Positions 50,675 to 61,821 of a stretch of DNA of 64,000 bases are shown here, in pieces. The notes beneath the pieces were generated by a model that saw only the letters and a program-made list of their open reading frames with translations, was not told the origin of the DNA and searched no databases. Location of the stretch: positions 1,860,001 through 1,924,000 of the forward strand of contig CM057066.1 in the NCBI GenBank assembly GCA_029945375.1, read 5' to 3'. The translations under genes were made by a program, and so were the position numbers. The first letter of the stretch is position 1; each line of letters starts with the position of its first letter. Origin of the DNA: Agaricus subrufescens. Its lineage: Eukaryota; Basidiomycota; Agaricomycetes; Agaricales; Agaricaceae.

Positions 50675-51119
50675 ATGCGCCTCTCGCTTCTATTTGTCGT
50701 TTCTGCTATCGGCGCTGTTGTTGCCGCTCCCATTCCCGTGGGTATTCCTTCTTAAGCCTGTTAACAGCTGAACAGCACGCTGACCACAATATCTTTCTCT
50801 CGCTTCGTCTCATGTAGGTTGACGGGGAGGCTGCAGTCGCAGTGAGTCCATTGGCTTAATGTTCACTTCATTCCATGCAAACCTTCGTTCGAAGCGTGAC
50901 CTACCACATGGCCAAGACTGGAGACGTGATTTACCTCATGGTCAGGACTGGAGACGTGATCTACCTCATGGTCAAGACTGGAGACGTGATCTACCTCATG
51001 GTCAAGACTGGAGACGTGATCTACCACATGGTCAAGATTGGAGACGTGACCTGCCGCATAGCCAGGACTGGAGACGCACTGGCGAAGATGCGTCACTCGT
51101 GGCGAGAAATGACGCCTGA
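50675..51119 (+). CDS. Secreted precursor with six RR-separated octapeptide repeats (Kex2-processed repeat protein)
   Basis: Three exons (50675-50737, 50818-50841, 50895-51119) give a 103-residue protein. It begins with a signal peptide (MRLSLLFVVSAIGAVVAAP), then a short spacer (IPVDGEAAVA). Exon 3 starts exactly at the first repeat. Six tandem 10-residue units RDLPHGQDWR follow; the sixth has Ser for Gly. Each unit joins the next through Arg-Arg, the dibasic site cut by the Golgi protease Kex2, so six copies of DLPHGQDW or DLPHSQDW would be released after Kex1 trimming. A short tail ends at LVARNDA. The layout is that of fungal KEP proteins, including RiPP precursors such as ustiloxin UstA, and of Ustilago Rep1. 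No tailoring enzyme is visible nearby, and the peptide itself is unknown to me. Confidence 0.8.
50895..51074 (+). repeat. Six-copy 30-bp coding tandem repeat
   Basis: Six exact-length 30-bp units run from 50895 to 51074. Units 3 and 4 are identical at DNA level (CGTGATCTACCTCATGGTCA...), suggesting recent duplication. Units 1 and 6 are the most diverged, but almost all changes are synonymous; only unit 6 alters the core (GGT/GGC to AGC). Confidence 0.95.
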
Positions 51120-53040
51120 TGGATACCCCCAAGTATGTTCCGGTTTCTCAAACACCTGGTATCTTGTGCTCACATATCTGTCTCAGTTGCGAAGATCAAG
51201 CTGAGGTTGCGCTACCTACTTATTGAAGGACATAGTCCTCGTTTTCATATGCCATATTTCTCTCCGTTGGACCTCCGCTGTTGATAATTTGTTCGATATT
51301 CGCTTTTCCCCTGGGCAAAGCGCCAACTTGTTTGTATGTTAAATACACAAAATACTGTAGACAATTTTATTAGACCATGAGGGCTTACTAGTATTTCTTT
51401 TTGTTCTTCTCGCCGGCACACCTGTCCCTACTGCTTTTAAATCGACATCATTCTTTATTGAGTACATCGACAAAACCAGCGAATGAGGTACTGGGCGGCG
51501 TTCCGAATCGGACATACTTGCTCTCTTGTCAGCCTGCTGACTAGATACCGGCAAATGCAAGGACACCAGCCCTTACATTCGGTCATCATACTTTGTGTGT
51601 GTACATAAAAGATATGTTGACCACGATAGACTCTCATTTGTGCGAGAGAGCACCCTGCGGAGTTACGACGGCTCTATGTTTTTAGCCAATGGCAGGCGGC
51701 ATTTTCGCGCATCATTGTTTCCCGAACATCATGATGTCGAATGATAACGGTTCCTAAAAAAAATGCTGCCAACGGAAGGTAATCCATGTGGGTGACAGTG
51801 ACGTATGAGACTAAATGACCATGGCTTTAGGATCAGTAACTCGGATATATGGATATGCCCTTCGCTTGATGACTTGATACTCCAGGGAAAACACAAGTCA
51901 TGTTCCGGATATTCCGGATGCATGATTGAGGGGGGACGTGCCTGGGTTCCAGACTATCGAGCCGAGAAGATACCTAGTCGCGTCGTTGCAGGAGAAAAGC
52001 TTGTGTTTATAGATTGACAGCCCCGGGTTTTGCTTTGTGAGCTGAGGTACTTGGTTCATTACGGGTGGGGGTCAAAAGGGACTACGTTTAAAACTAGGTA
52101 CGGTGCCGCGAGGCAAAACTTTAATCTGGTAATGGGGACGATCGATGAAATTCGAATTTCGAAGAGTAGGGTATGATGCCCGTAACGACGCACGGAGCCG
52201 ATTCGAATTTTGTCAACGTAGATACTAATGTAGATTTCCTGCCAATCTTTTTCAACCGTCGGCTACTAGGTCGCTTAGTAGGTCAGTCTTGTGCTTTGAT
52301 GTTAGCTCTTAGGTCAATATCAAGTCACCAATGCCCAGACAACATTAACGAGTCGGATGGCATTGAGAGTAGCTAGGACTGATTCAATTTCATTACTCCG
52401 AGTTGGGTCAAAGGGTAAGTGTTCTGATAAGCCCCAAATCATTTCGGAATAGCCTGAAAACCAAAATAGCGTGCAAACGCTCCTCTTTTGATTTGAGCTT
52501 GACTATGAACAGCCAAGAGAAATTTGTCATTAAGTTCTATATCCACTATATGTCCGAACGTGGTACTACCATGGGTACCCCAGCTGACCAAGTAGAGTGA
52601 GAGATACACCGGGAGAAGACTTGGCAAGACAAGAAGATAACGACGAGGAATCACAGAGAACGTCGTGCACAAGGACTATGGCTGTTGCGCGCTCAAGATA
52701 ACGGATCAGATGCAGTAGCGTGTATGTGGCGTCCCAATGGCACAAAATGACAGGAGAACCAAAGTCTGTGCTTCCACTACTAAAGCGAGGATAGTCCGAC
52801 GACTATTAGTGGCATAGTATAAAGAAGAGAGGAGATTGTGAGAGGTAGAATTTAGAAGAGGAGTTATCCTACTCTCTCACGATCCGGCCCACCCTGAGGT
52901 TAACCTGATATTACTCCATTGGGTATCAGCCAAGGCTTCGGTGTTTCCTCATGTCCTTCACCATTCTCGCCGTTGACATATAAGAAAAACAGACCAGCAA
53001 GTGCCGGGCGCATCATTTACAACCCTACAATCATTCCTCC
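51120..53040. other. Intergenic region without a supported gene
   Basis: About 1.9 kb. No tailoring enzyme, transporter or regulator gene is seen next to the repeat-peptide gene. A TATAAAG element near 52819 may belong to the bestrophin gene that follows. Confidence 0.5.
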
Positions 53041-55362
53041 ATGTCGCACCCGAAGGCACTGCCGAAACTTGATATTCCTGTAAGTCTACTTTTTCAGCGG
53101 TAAAGCCCCCCCTTACAATAGATTTTGATGCTAATAAAAATTCCATAAAAGATTGGGACTACGTTTTCGAGAAGAGAACAGCGGCGCGGGCCTGATCCGT
53201 GAGGAATATTTTCGAACCTGGCCGCAGTAGCCAACTAAATAGGAACGACAGATTCCAACCAGGGACCGATATCGTGAATGCTGTACTGGCAACCGCTTTA
53301 CTGCGATGCTGGCACATACTCATCTTCTTCGCCGCCTGGTCAACGTTGATTACTATCCTCAACCATAGAGGGCATGGGCTAGTAATCGACTCCATCCTCG
53401 TCACCGTGTGAGAACTTTTTTTTGCTACTCCGAACACTTTACCAGCGATGACCGAGGGCTAACTTGTGTGTGTCGGTGCATAGGACTGGTACTGTACTAG
53501 GCTTCGTCATATCTTACCGCACGACATCATCTTTTGAACGATACAACGAAGGGCGGAGGCTATGGAGCGACATCATAGTTGCAACGCGGAATTTCGCTCG
53601 AACTGTCTGGTTCCACGTACCAGGTACTGTACTTCAAGCTTTTTCCTGATGCGGCGCTCAAGTAATTAATGTTATTATCAGATCACGCGTTCTCTCCAGG
53701 CGTCAAAATGGAGGACTTAAGCGAAGAGCAGAAACGTGATGTCCAAGCCAAGATGCTGGTAGAGAAGAAGACGATCATCAACTTGTTGGGTGCATACGCT
53801 GTTTCCGTCAAGCACTACCTAAGAGGCGAAGTTGGACCTGGATTCCAGTAAGCTTTTCATTTCTCAGATCCCAGAACCCACCGCTATATGCCTGCCTTTT
53901 AGAGACCTGTACCATAGCGTCAAGTTCCTTCCTCCCTACGCACTTCCAGCAGGATTACCTTCTCCTACTGGCGAGAATGTCACAAGTGAACATCCCATTA
54001 CCGTTGTTAGGCAAGGGACAAATGCAAGTCTTCCGTCTCCTATACCACGTGCACGCAAGCGCAATGATCGATCACACTCAACCGACGATACGGAGGGTTT
54101 GAACCAAACAACATATTTCGCATCGCAGCCAACCCATTTCTCAATACCTTTCGAGGAGACGATCGATGAATCCACAGTCCCAAAGTCCCGAAAACTGAAG
54201 AGGAATGGAACCGTGTACAAAGAAGACGACCTATTCCCCGCTCGTATGCCACCGAGATACTCTATCTTTGATTTTTTCCCCTTCTCGCTCTTTGTTGGGG
54301 GTCTCGCTGAACGTGGACAATGCGAAGGGAGGAAAGCTGCCCGACTACGAGCGAAGATGATGACACATAATTTCCCTTTAGAACTTTCCTTATATCTTGT
54401 TCGTCTTCCTGAACTGCTTTTTCTCCGAAGTCTATACTTACGGGGGCGCTTTTTCAGAGTTCATACATCGCTGCGCTACAAAAACGAAAAGTCTGTGATG
54501 ACCCTACACTCAGTATGTACCCGACCAATCTGTCATGTGCATTGTTTCCTCATATGTATCACCTAGACTCCCTGATGAACTCTTTAAACGAACTCGTAAA
54601 CAGCTTAACAAATCTTGAACGGGTCCTGACCACTCCCATCCCCTTCTCGTTTGTACTCCTTTATTTCATCAAGCCGCCATCCTGTTAATCCAAATTCCCA
54701 GCTATGCGTTCCATTTGTGGTCTGTAACCACCCTATATTGTCTTGCCCTTGTGCGTTAGCTCCTTTTACGTCGATAATTCCGGCCTGACTCATCAACCTG
54801 AATAGCCCTTCATGGTTTGGGAAGTCCTTGCATGGTTGACGATACCAGCTAGTATCATTATCGTGAGTGTTGAAGTCAAACCATGGAATAGCGTTTCTGA
54901 TTTCTGCATAAGAGTTTTATCTTTTATGGGTTCCTCGTCGCAGGGGAGGAGATTGAAAGTGGGCAATTAGCTAGCTCCCTTGCAAGTTGAGACTCAACAT
55001 TCTTGCCCCTCAGATCCTTTCGGTTACGACAAAAACGACCTTGTACGTTACCAACCAACACGCTCTTTCATATCTTTTGAAACTCAATGTTTTCTCAGAA
55101 CCTTGATCATTTCACAGAAAACATAATCAGTAAGTTATAGCATGTCCCGGATATATAGAGTTTTAATAATCTAATTGTTGTAGAGGAAGAGCTAGAAGCT
55201 GTCACATCAATACCACCCCCAGATCCGGCTGTATGGGCATTTATGCCTGAAAATGATCACCTATTCGCGAGTGCGAATAACCCTATGCCTCGCGCACCCA
55301 AAGAGTGGGTGAGCGAGGGACCTTACGCGATTTGGAGTGCCTTAGATACTCGAGAACTTTGA
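53041..55362 (+). CDS. Bestrophin-like (UPF0187) anion channel, paralogue 2
   Basis: About a dozen exons from MSHPKALPKLDIP (53041-53079) to the stop at 55362. Motifs parallel paralogue 1: LLRCWHILIFFAAWSTLITI, LGFVISYRTTSSFERYNEGR, NFARTVWFHVPDHAFSPG, then VEKKTIINLLGAYAVSVKHY, DLYHSVKFLPPYALPAGLP, an acidic/Ser-rich insert, LYLSSYIAALQKRK, LERVLTTPIPFSYAFHLW and FIFYGFLVAGEEIENPFGYD. The final exon encodes EELEAVTSIPPPDPAVWAF and a tail ending WSALDTREL. Predicted anion channel of a fungal membrane. The central insert differs strongly between the two paralogues while the membrane core is conserved, which points to divergence in regulation rather than in the pore. Confidence 0.85.
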
Positions 55363-56400
55363 GGCAAGACCAAGGAGATGGTTGACTATCGATGATCGAT
55401 AGGTGTTGGAGGGGTAATATGGAATCCTTTTCCTTTATGAAGCGACATGAAAATTTATCCCTTCAGAAGATACGAGTTTAACTTTAATTGATGATTGCTC
55501 CGGCTTGGCCACTCACAATGGAAAACATCACGTTCTAGCACGCACATCTAGCTGTTCTCAGTATAGCTTTCAATTCAATCCCATACTGGCATCACCTCTG
55601 TCCGACTCATTCCAGCAATAGTATGAAAATCATTTCAGAAGCCTGACATACTCCCTATCCATGCTTTATTTACGTGACCCCAATCAAAATGATCAGATAA
55701 CCAAAAATGCTCTGACATCGTTGTTCCACTCTTCGGGATAAGCAACTGTTATATTGAAGCCTTCTTCCTTCGATCAAACCCTCAATGGCCTTCACGACCG
55801 GGTCTGATACATAGTCAACCTGGTGATACTGGGGCTTTCTTTCTCCTAGGATACTATCAATCAATTATAAAATCCTCAAGATATCGTCATCCGTAGTTTC
55901 AGTAGTGCACCGTTTTCCCATTCCAAACTATCGGTGCTACCCATCTCACTTAAGATAAGTACGAAGTCTTTAAATGATACATGGGAGAAGTCAAATAACC
56001 TTTTGCAGTCTCACTATGCCTAGGGACGGCAGCAATTGCAATGAGTTGTATGTATAGATTGTCAGTGTATGCATCACTCGCTTTCATCCTGAACATATCG
56101 CCCGCACTGAAATTGTAGTGGACCTATCTTCTTGTCCTGACTTCCTAGATTATTTTTCGGTTGCCACTAATTCTGTACCTCGCATAATTATTACCTCAAG
56201 TTATATGAATCGTATTTTCTAGTCCTGCTGGGGATTCGAAAATCGTTCGAGACGGATCAAAACATGGTATGATCGACTCATTACTATGGTTTCGAGCAGG
56301 ATATAAACTTATCGCCGTTATTCCTCTCCGTCTAGTGACAGCATTTCGGTGACGCCATCTCACCCCATACGAATTATCCACCATCCCAGGCCATTGCTCC
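55363..56400. other. Intergenic region with fragments of a possible broken minus-strand gene
   Basis: Minus-strand stretches near 55960-56110 (ATG frame MFRMKASDAYTDNLYIQL) and 55700-55860 (IDSILGERKPQYHQVDYVSD) look protein-like, but I could not join them without stops. No family was recognised. Confidence 0.4.
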
Positions 56401-58508
56401 ATGTCGGTGCAACTTCCATCCCAGTCATTGCACCAGAATAAACACCTCTCGGACAGGTCGGACTCTGGTTCTTCTGGCAGAAGCGTGGGTGACAGTTTCT
56501 GGATGAATTCGCCATCTCCAGAAGCTGAGGACGAGAAAGACGACGAGGATAAGTCGTGGGCATTTGAAATAGTGGGAGAAGAAGTGGACGTTAATGGACA
56601 TGTTCGGTAAGTCACTACCGCTCATGGGTTCACTTCCGGAGCTAACTCGCTGATCCTTCTACGATAGATACGAGGTGATAGGTTTTCTCTACGTGAATCA
56701 TCTTTTGCCTGACCAACAGGCAATAGGTCGATTGGGATGGCTGGGAACGGGCAGATGGAACTACTCAGACTTGGCAACCAATGGAGGACAACTTGACTGC
56801 TGAGTGGCGGCGTATTCAAAAACGACGGAGAGACACCATACTCAAAGATTCGATTGATATTGAATTGGGTCCACTCTCTGGAGTAGATATGCACAATGAC
56901 TCGACTCGACTCCGAGCACAAGCATACGAAGAAAAGCTAACAATGAGGAGGCGCTATAGCCCGGAACTCGAAGAACAAATGACCAAGCTCCTGGCTGAGA
57001 AGCTCGGTCCTGGAGCCGACTTGAACGACTCTAACTCTCCTACAAGTGCAGGCCCTGAAACTCCGCCTGGTCGAGGACTGAGACTTTCTACTGTTCGTCA
57101 GCAACAACATAAATCTGTGTCACTACAGCTGCAGGTATCCGCTCGAGGTGCGGATGATGCAATCATACCAAAAATGCCCTGTTCCTCGGTGTGGTCAAAC
57201 AAGTTGGCACAAATTGCCTCGGCTAAACATTCGGGAAGCTCTTCGAGAACACATAATTTTTCATGGACGCCAGTGACGCTCCCACAACCATTACAGACCA
57301 TAGATTTTGCGGTCACTCATTTTCGTGAATCTCGAGATAGCGCTTCCCATAAACGTAAGGTCTCGGGGAAGATGATGCAAAAAAACCGGTCAGTGCAGAA
57401 CTAGTAGCCAAATCTAACGATCGAGCTGACACCGAATATAGGGAACACAGGAGTTCGAAAAGAGCACGAGTCATATCTCCACAGATGTCAGTCGAGCTGG
57501 AAAGGAGAGAAACCCAAGAAGACAGAGTAGACACTGCCGAGATGGGTGAAACTGAGCATGACGAGAGTACTGAGAGAGATCGTGTGGCGAGGAAAAACAG
57601 CCGATTTTTGGATGGCCGACTTGAGTACTTGAAGGTTTCAGATACAAAGATAGGAGTCAACCCCGAGTACGGTGAGCGATTTACGATAGGTTCGGTAGAG
57701 GATGAAGACTGCCGAACTTTTCAAGATCAATCTCAGTATGCAAAGACGGAGGGAGTAGCCGAAACCCACAATAAATCCACGATGGAACCGATGAAGCCCG
57801 AGGGAAGATACGGCCAATTTTTTGATAGCAAGCTTGAACGAGTAGAGGATTCAGAGGCGGAGATGGATGCCGATGTCGCCGATTCACGACTGAGGGCGAG
57901 GGTTCAGATGGTTGACGAGCCAGCTATGTATCCGGTCACGATAAAGGCGCTTCCAAACAAAGAAAGTGAAAATAAAGGAGTTACGCGAAGCGGCCGAGTA
58001 AGGAGGCTCAAAGTAAAACATGGCGAGGGGAATCCTTGTGATCGCTGTGCAAGGTACGGATTTGTCTGCTTAACACGTAAGTCATATCTTGGATCAAACC
58101 GTCTTCTGCCTTTACAATAAGTGATTCAAGGGGACCGAGGCATTGCTTGCCTCAGATGTCATCAAATCAAACAGAAATGTGGACCGTTGACCCAATTCGA
58201 GCCGCTTCCCCGGGCTAATCATACCTTGAAGCTGCAACCCGACAAATCGCCTTCAGCCAAATCCAAAACAAAAACTACTAGGAGCCCACAAGGCCCGGTA
58301 AGTTTTTTGGTCAAGGATCAATAATTTCCAACTCAGCAATGTCGTGGAGGGTCAGAAGAAGAGGGCTGCGGAGAAGTCGACTCTGGAAAGGAGGAGAAAG
58401 GCTGAGAAACGAGAAAGACGAAGGGCCCGAGGTGAGCAAAACAGGATGAAAAAAGGGACGGAGTCTGAAAAGGAGGTGAAGGGCACTAAGGAAGATGAAT
58501 CCGGGTAG
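56401..58508 (+). CDS. Chromodomain protein with Zn(II)2Cys6-type cluster, partial paralogue of the H3K9 methyltransferase
   Basis: Six exons: 56401-56606, 56668-56674 (7 nt), 56727-57354, 57399-58076, 58122-58297, 58356-58508. Residues about 48-100 form a chromodomain ([36 protein letters not shown]) that should bind methyl-lysine. The first ~270 residues are close to the N-terminus of the methyltransferase at 58901-61321, down to the same micro-exon. The pre-SET and SET domains are missing. They are replaced by an acidic, disordered region and a Cys array CX2CX6CX11CX2CX6C (NPCDRCARYGFVC..., ACLRCHQIKQKC), which fits the Zn(II)2Cys6 DNA-binding consensus. A highly basic Lys/Arg/Glu helix ends the protein. 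It may target DNA and heterochromatin together. The 44-nt intron at 57355-57398 avoids an early stop. Confidence 0.75.
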
Positions 58509-58900
58509 CGAAGGTTGGTCTCTGGGTTCATCTTATCGTAGACTATATGGGGGGCTTTAAATCTTTCATCATTCTTACATCGTACCAACGGATTAGTGCT
58601 TTGATGGGCAATTGCAGAGAAAGGTGAACTGTAGATATTGATCGCATAATGGTAATTGTCTCCAGGGTTTGAGTATACAGTTGATCAGTACTCAGGAGTA
58701 GTTCCCATCGACTTGTATGGTTGGACAATCGAATGTACTGCATGACTGACCATCTCCTATTTAACGCATGAACCTGACAGACTCGCCCTTTCATAGGTAC
58801 GAAATCTTCTTTTATTCATTGTCGGACTTAGATGCACTGGCCTGATGCAAGCTGTCCCTCATTCCGAAACGACTAGGGCTCTCATTCAAGAAAAGGTGTA

Positions 58901-61321
58901 TCACCACATCCTGACGTACCGCCTACACTTTTTACTACCACAGAAACACCTTTTCGTACCAACAGTCTCAGTCATACTGCCCGATTCCATTGCATCCGCG
59001 CAAGCAGGATCATAATCCATGGTGAGTTCCGTCCCGGCTTTAATGAATTCTTTTGCTACATATGTGATATACGGACGGTTCGTCTGAGGAGGGTAACACA
59101 GTCATTGAGATAACTCACACTTATTACACAAGAAAAGACTTACCCCTGGTATTGTGTCGCATACCGCAAGATATATAGTCATATTTGGAGCACAAGAATG
59201 GCTGTTACGCAAAAAGGATCAGCTTAGTTACGCTAGAGTACAAATCAAATGCGCACTTGACAAAATGGGTCCAATTTCCTGTAAAAAAGGCCAAATCGAG
59301 ATCGCAATGTCACAATCATGATGAGAAAGAACACAGACTATACACATACCTTGCGTCCTCGAATCAATGCTATATTTTTCTGTAAGGTCCCTATCATCAC
59401 ATTTCAAATCTTCTTGTCCGTCTAGATCAAAGATATATCCTCCGTCTTGAGAATTAGTCATTTTGTGGGCCATTTTACGGCTCCTTTGTCACAGGATGAG
59501 CTACAACTGTTTTGGCCATTCTCCCACTAATTTGACTCACAATAATTTCCTAGAGAATAAATAATGTTTGCCAGCGCTCAGTAGAGCGGGAAGAAACGCT
59601 CTTACCCGGAATACATTCCCAGTACCTTACCGCGTACTACATCAATTGATGCGCGTACACCCCAGCCTTTCTCTTTTGTTTTGAAAATTTCCAGTGGAAT
59701 ATCTCGAGGTCGTTGAGAAACACGGTTTAAGCAGTCGGGACCACAACGGCAAGCCTCAAAAGAACAGGTTAGGGCAGTAATGGTAGGCACAGAACAACCT
59801 ACTGCATTGCATTCCACTACTTCTACGTGTCTCGGTACAGCAAATGAAAAGAGTCCCTGTGATTGACAGCCATTAATAAATAATGCATTCAGAAACTCAC
59901 AGGCCATACGGATTTCGTGTACGCGAACGCAGTCCGCCCCTTATCATCCACCAACTCCGAAACACTTTGACAATCGCATTTTGAAGCATCAACACATTGC
60001 CTACAATCACATCCAACGAAGAAATCTTTTTTCGGCGGGTCAATATATGACGGACTGGAAGGCAAACCATTGAGTAGAAGAAACGTTCTGAAGACGAGGG
60101 GCATACTAAATGTAACCTCTTTCAAGGTAACGAAAACCCAACGAAAGGAACGGCATATCCTCATCGTCAACTTCATTCACAAACGTAATAGGTGCCGCGC
60201 CAGCGGCACGAGCAATCTTCGTCCATTTCTGAGACCACTCAAGTCGTGGAAGCGAACTGCAGCAATCAGTCAATCTCTGACATTTCACGAATACGAATCA
60301 AATACTTGACTTGTACATAGGTGCCTTGCCCTTGTCCGCCCGTGGCACGCTGGGAGAATCTCTGTGCACGACAATGATCAAGAAAAATTAGAGTGAAAAA
60401 AAGTGAGAATATTGATACCTCTGCTGCCTACTCTCATAACTGACCTCAATCTGAGAAACCTTACGCTTGCGGGGGGCACGATCTTGGGAATCACGGGTAG
60501 GTGCTACTATAGCACTTTCTGATTGTGAATAGTGTGGCGTGTCTACGTGCACTGAGGGGAAGGTGCTCTGGGTCGGAGAGCTTCCAGAAGATGAAGCCGA
60601 AACGACTTTATACGATTTACTTGACCATGACGAAGAGGACGGCGTTCTGGACAACCTCGCACTGTCCCGATCCTGAGCTGATCCCTGCGGCTGTAGCGAT
60701 ACAGACTTCTGTCGGTGCTGACGAACAGTAGAAAGTCTCAGGCCTCGACCAGCCGAAAATGCAGGGCCTGCACTTGTAGGAGAGGGAGAGTCGTCCATGT
60801 CGGCTCCAGGACCGAGCTTCTCTGCCAGGAGGTTGGCCATTTGTTCTTCAAGTTTCGGGCTGTAACGTCTCCTCAATGCTAGCTTTTCTTCGTATGCTTG
60901 TGCTCGAAGTCGAGTCGAGTCATTGTGCAGATCTACTCCAGAGAATGGACTCAGCTCGATATCGATTGAATCTTTGAGTATGGCATCTCTCCGTCGTTTT
61001 TGAATACGCCGCCACTCAGCAGTTAAACTGTCCTCCATTGGCTGCCAGGTTTGGGTGGTCCCATCTGCACGTTCCCAGCCATCCCAATCGACCTACGACG
61101 CGTTGATAGGTCATGCGAGGGAAGATCCACATACAGCTGAATATATCACCTCGTATCTACCATAGAAGAATCAGTAATTTGACTCTTTAAATGAACACAT
61201 GATTGATATTGACTTACCGAACTTGTCCATTAGCATCCACTTCTTCTCCCACTATTTCGAACGGCCATTCCTCGCCATCTTGACCCCACTCGTCTTCAGC
61301 TTCAGGGGACGGTGAGTTCAT
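58901..61321 (-). CDS. SUV39/Clr4-type histone H3K9 methyltransferase (chromo, pre-SET, SET, post-SET)
   Basis: Minus-strand gene with about a dozen exons, stop at 58901. The N-terminal chromodomain reads [20 protein letters not shown] then [17 protein letters not shown]. After a disordered linker come [20 protein letters not shown], the pre-SET zinc cluster ([16 protein letters not shown] ... [12 protein letters not shown]), and the SET domain ([54 protein letters not shown]). The post-SET Cys knot CFCGSKKCR ends it. All residues expected for AdoMet and Zn binding are visible. The enzyme methylates H3K9 and binds the mark through its chromodomain to spread heterochromatin. The ATG at 61321 is the first in the chromodomain exon; this exon is open further upstream (SDSGSPVRRIDDGFW), so an earlier start exon near 61400-61430 is likely. 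Confidence 0.88.
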
Positions 61322-61821
61322 CCAGAAACCATCATCGATACGGCGGACGGGGGAACCCGAGTCCGACCTGCCAGTTAGATATTTAGCTTTGCGACAACAA
61401 ATAAGTCAGAACTTGAACTGACATCCGAGGTGGCGGATAGTCAACAACAAATCCGGGGTGACGTCACGGGATGTCACTAATTCGCACTTCTTACTCACAA
61501 GATGTTTGAATTTTAAGCAGAGGCGCCGTCCCAAAGTATGCTATGAATGCCATGCGACAGGTCGTACTGGGACTCAGCTTAGTCGTTATATGAATGGCTA
61601 GATAATGACTCAGAAAATTGTGGGACTCTATAAATTCTGTGTCGATGTTGCATCGTATCATGTCCAAGTGTTGTCACTGGATATCTATGGAGTTTGGCGC
61701 TAATGGACTCAGATAGAGTTGTCAAAAATTTAGGGATGTCTGCGTAACCCCACCTCAAGTACGCAAGGGCTATCGTGTTCCATCAATAACAATATTCACA
61801 ATAATATTCGCATACAGATTA
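61322..61821. other. Intergenic region, probable 5' exon of the methyltransferase at its left end
   Basis: 61322-61373 is in-frame coding sequence continuous with the chromodomain exon, bounded by a good acceptor. A minus-strand ATG near 61421 (MSVQ) matches the start of the paralogue at 56401 but I could not join it. The rest, to 61821, holds nothing recognised. Confidence 0.5.

Noticed and set aside
50863..51132. Minus-strand repeat frame (HVSSLDHEVD-type units)
   Set aside because: Antisense shadow of the 30-bp repeat; it has no signal peptide or exon structure, whereas the plus strand has both.
50000..53000. A RiPP biosynthetic cluster around the repeat-peptide gene
   Set aside because: No UstYa/DUF3328, P450, methyltransferase or transporter frame could be recognised within this stretch; the neighbours are membrane proteins found generally.
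57355..57404. Stop at 57404 as a true end of the chromodomain protein
   Set aside because: A 44-nt intron with GTAAGG donor and GTGCAG acceptor removes it in phase and leads into a long open frame with the Cys array.
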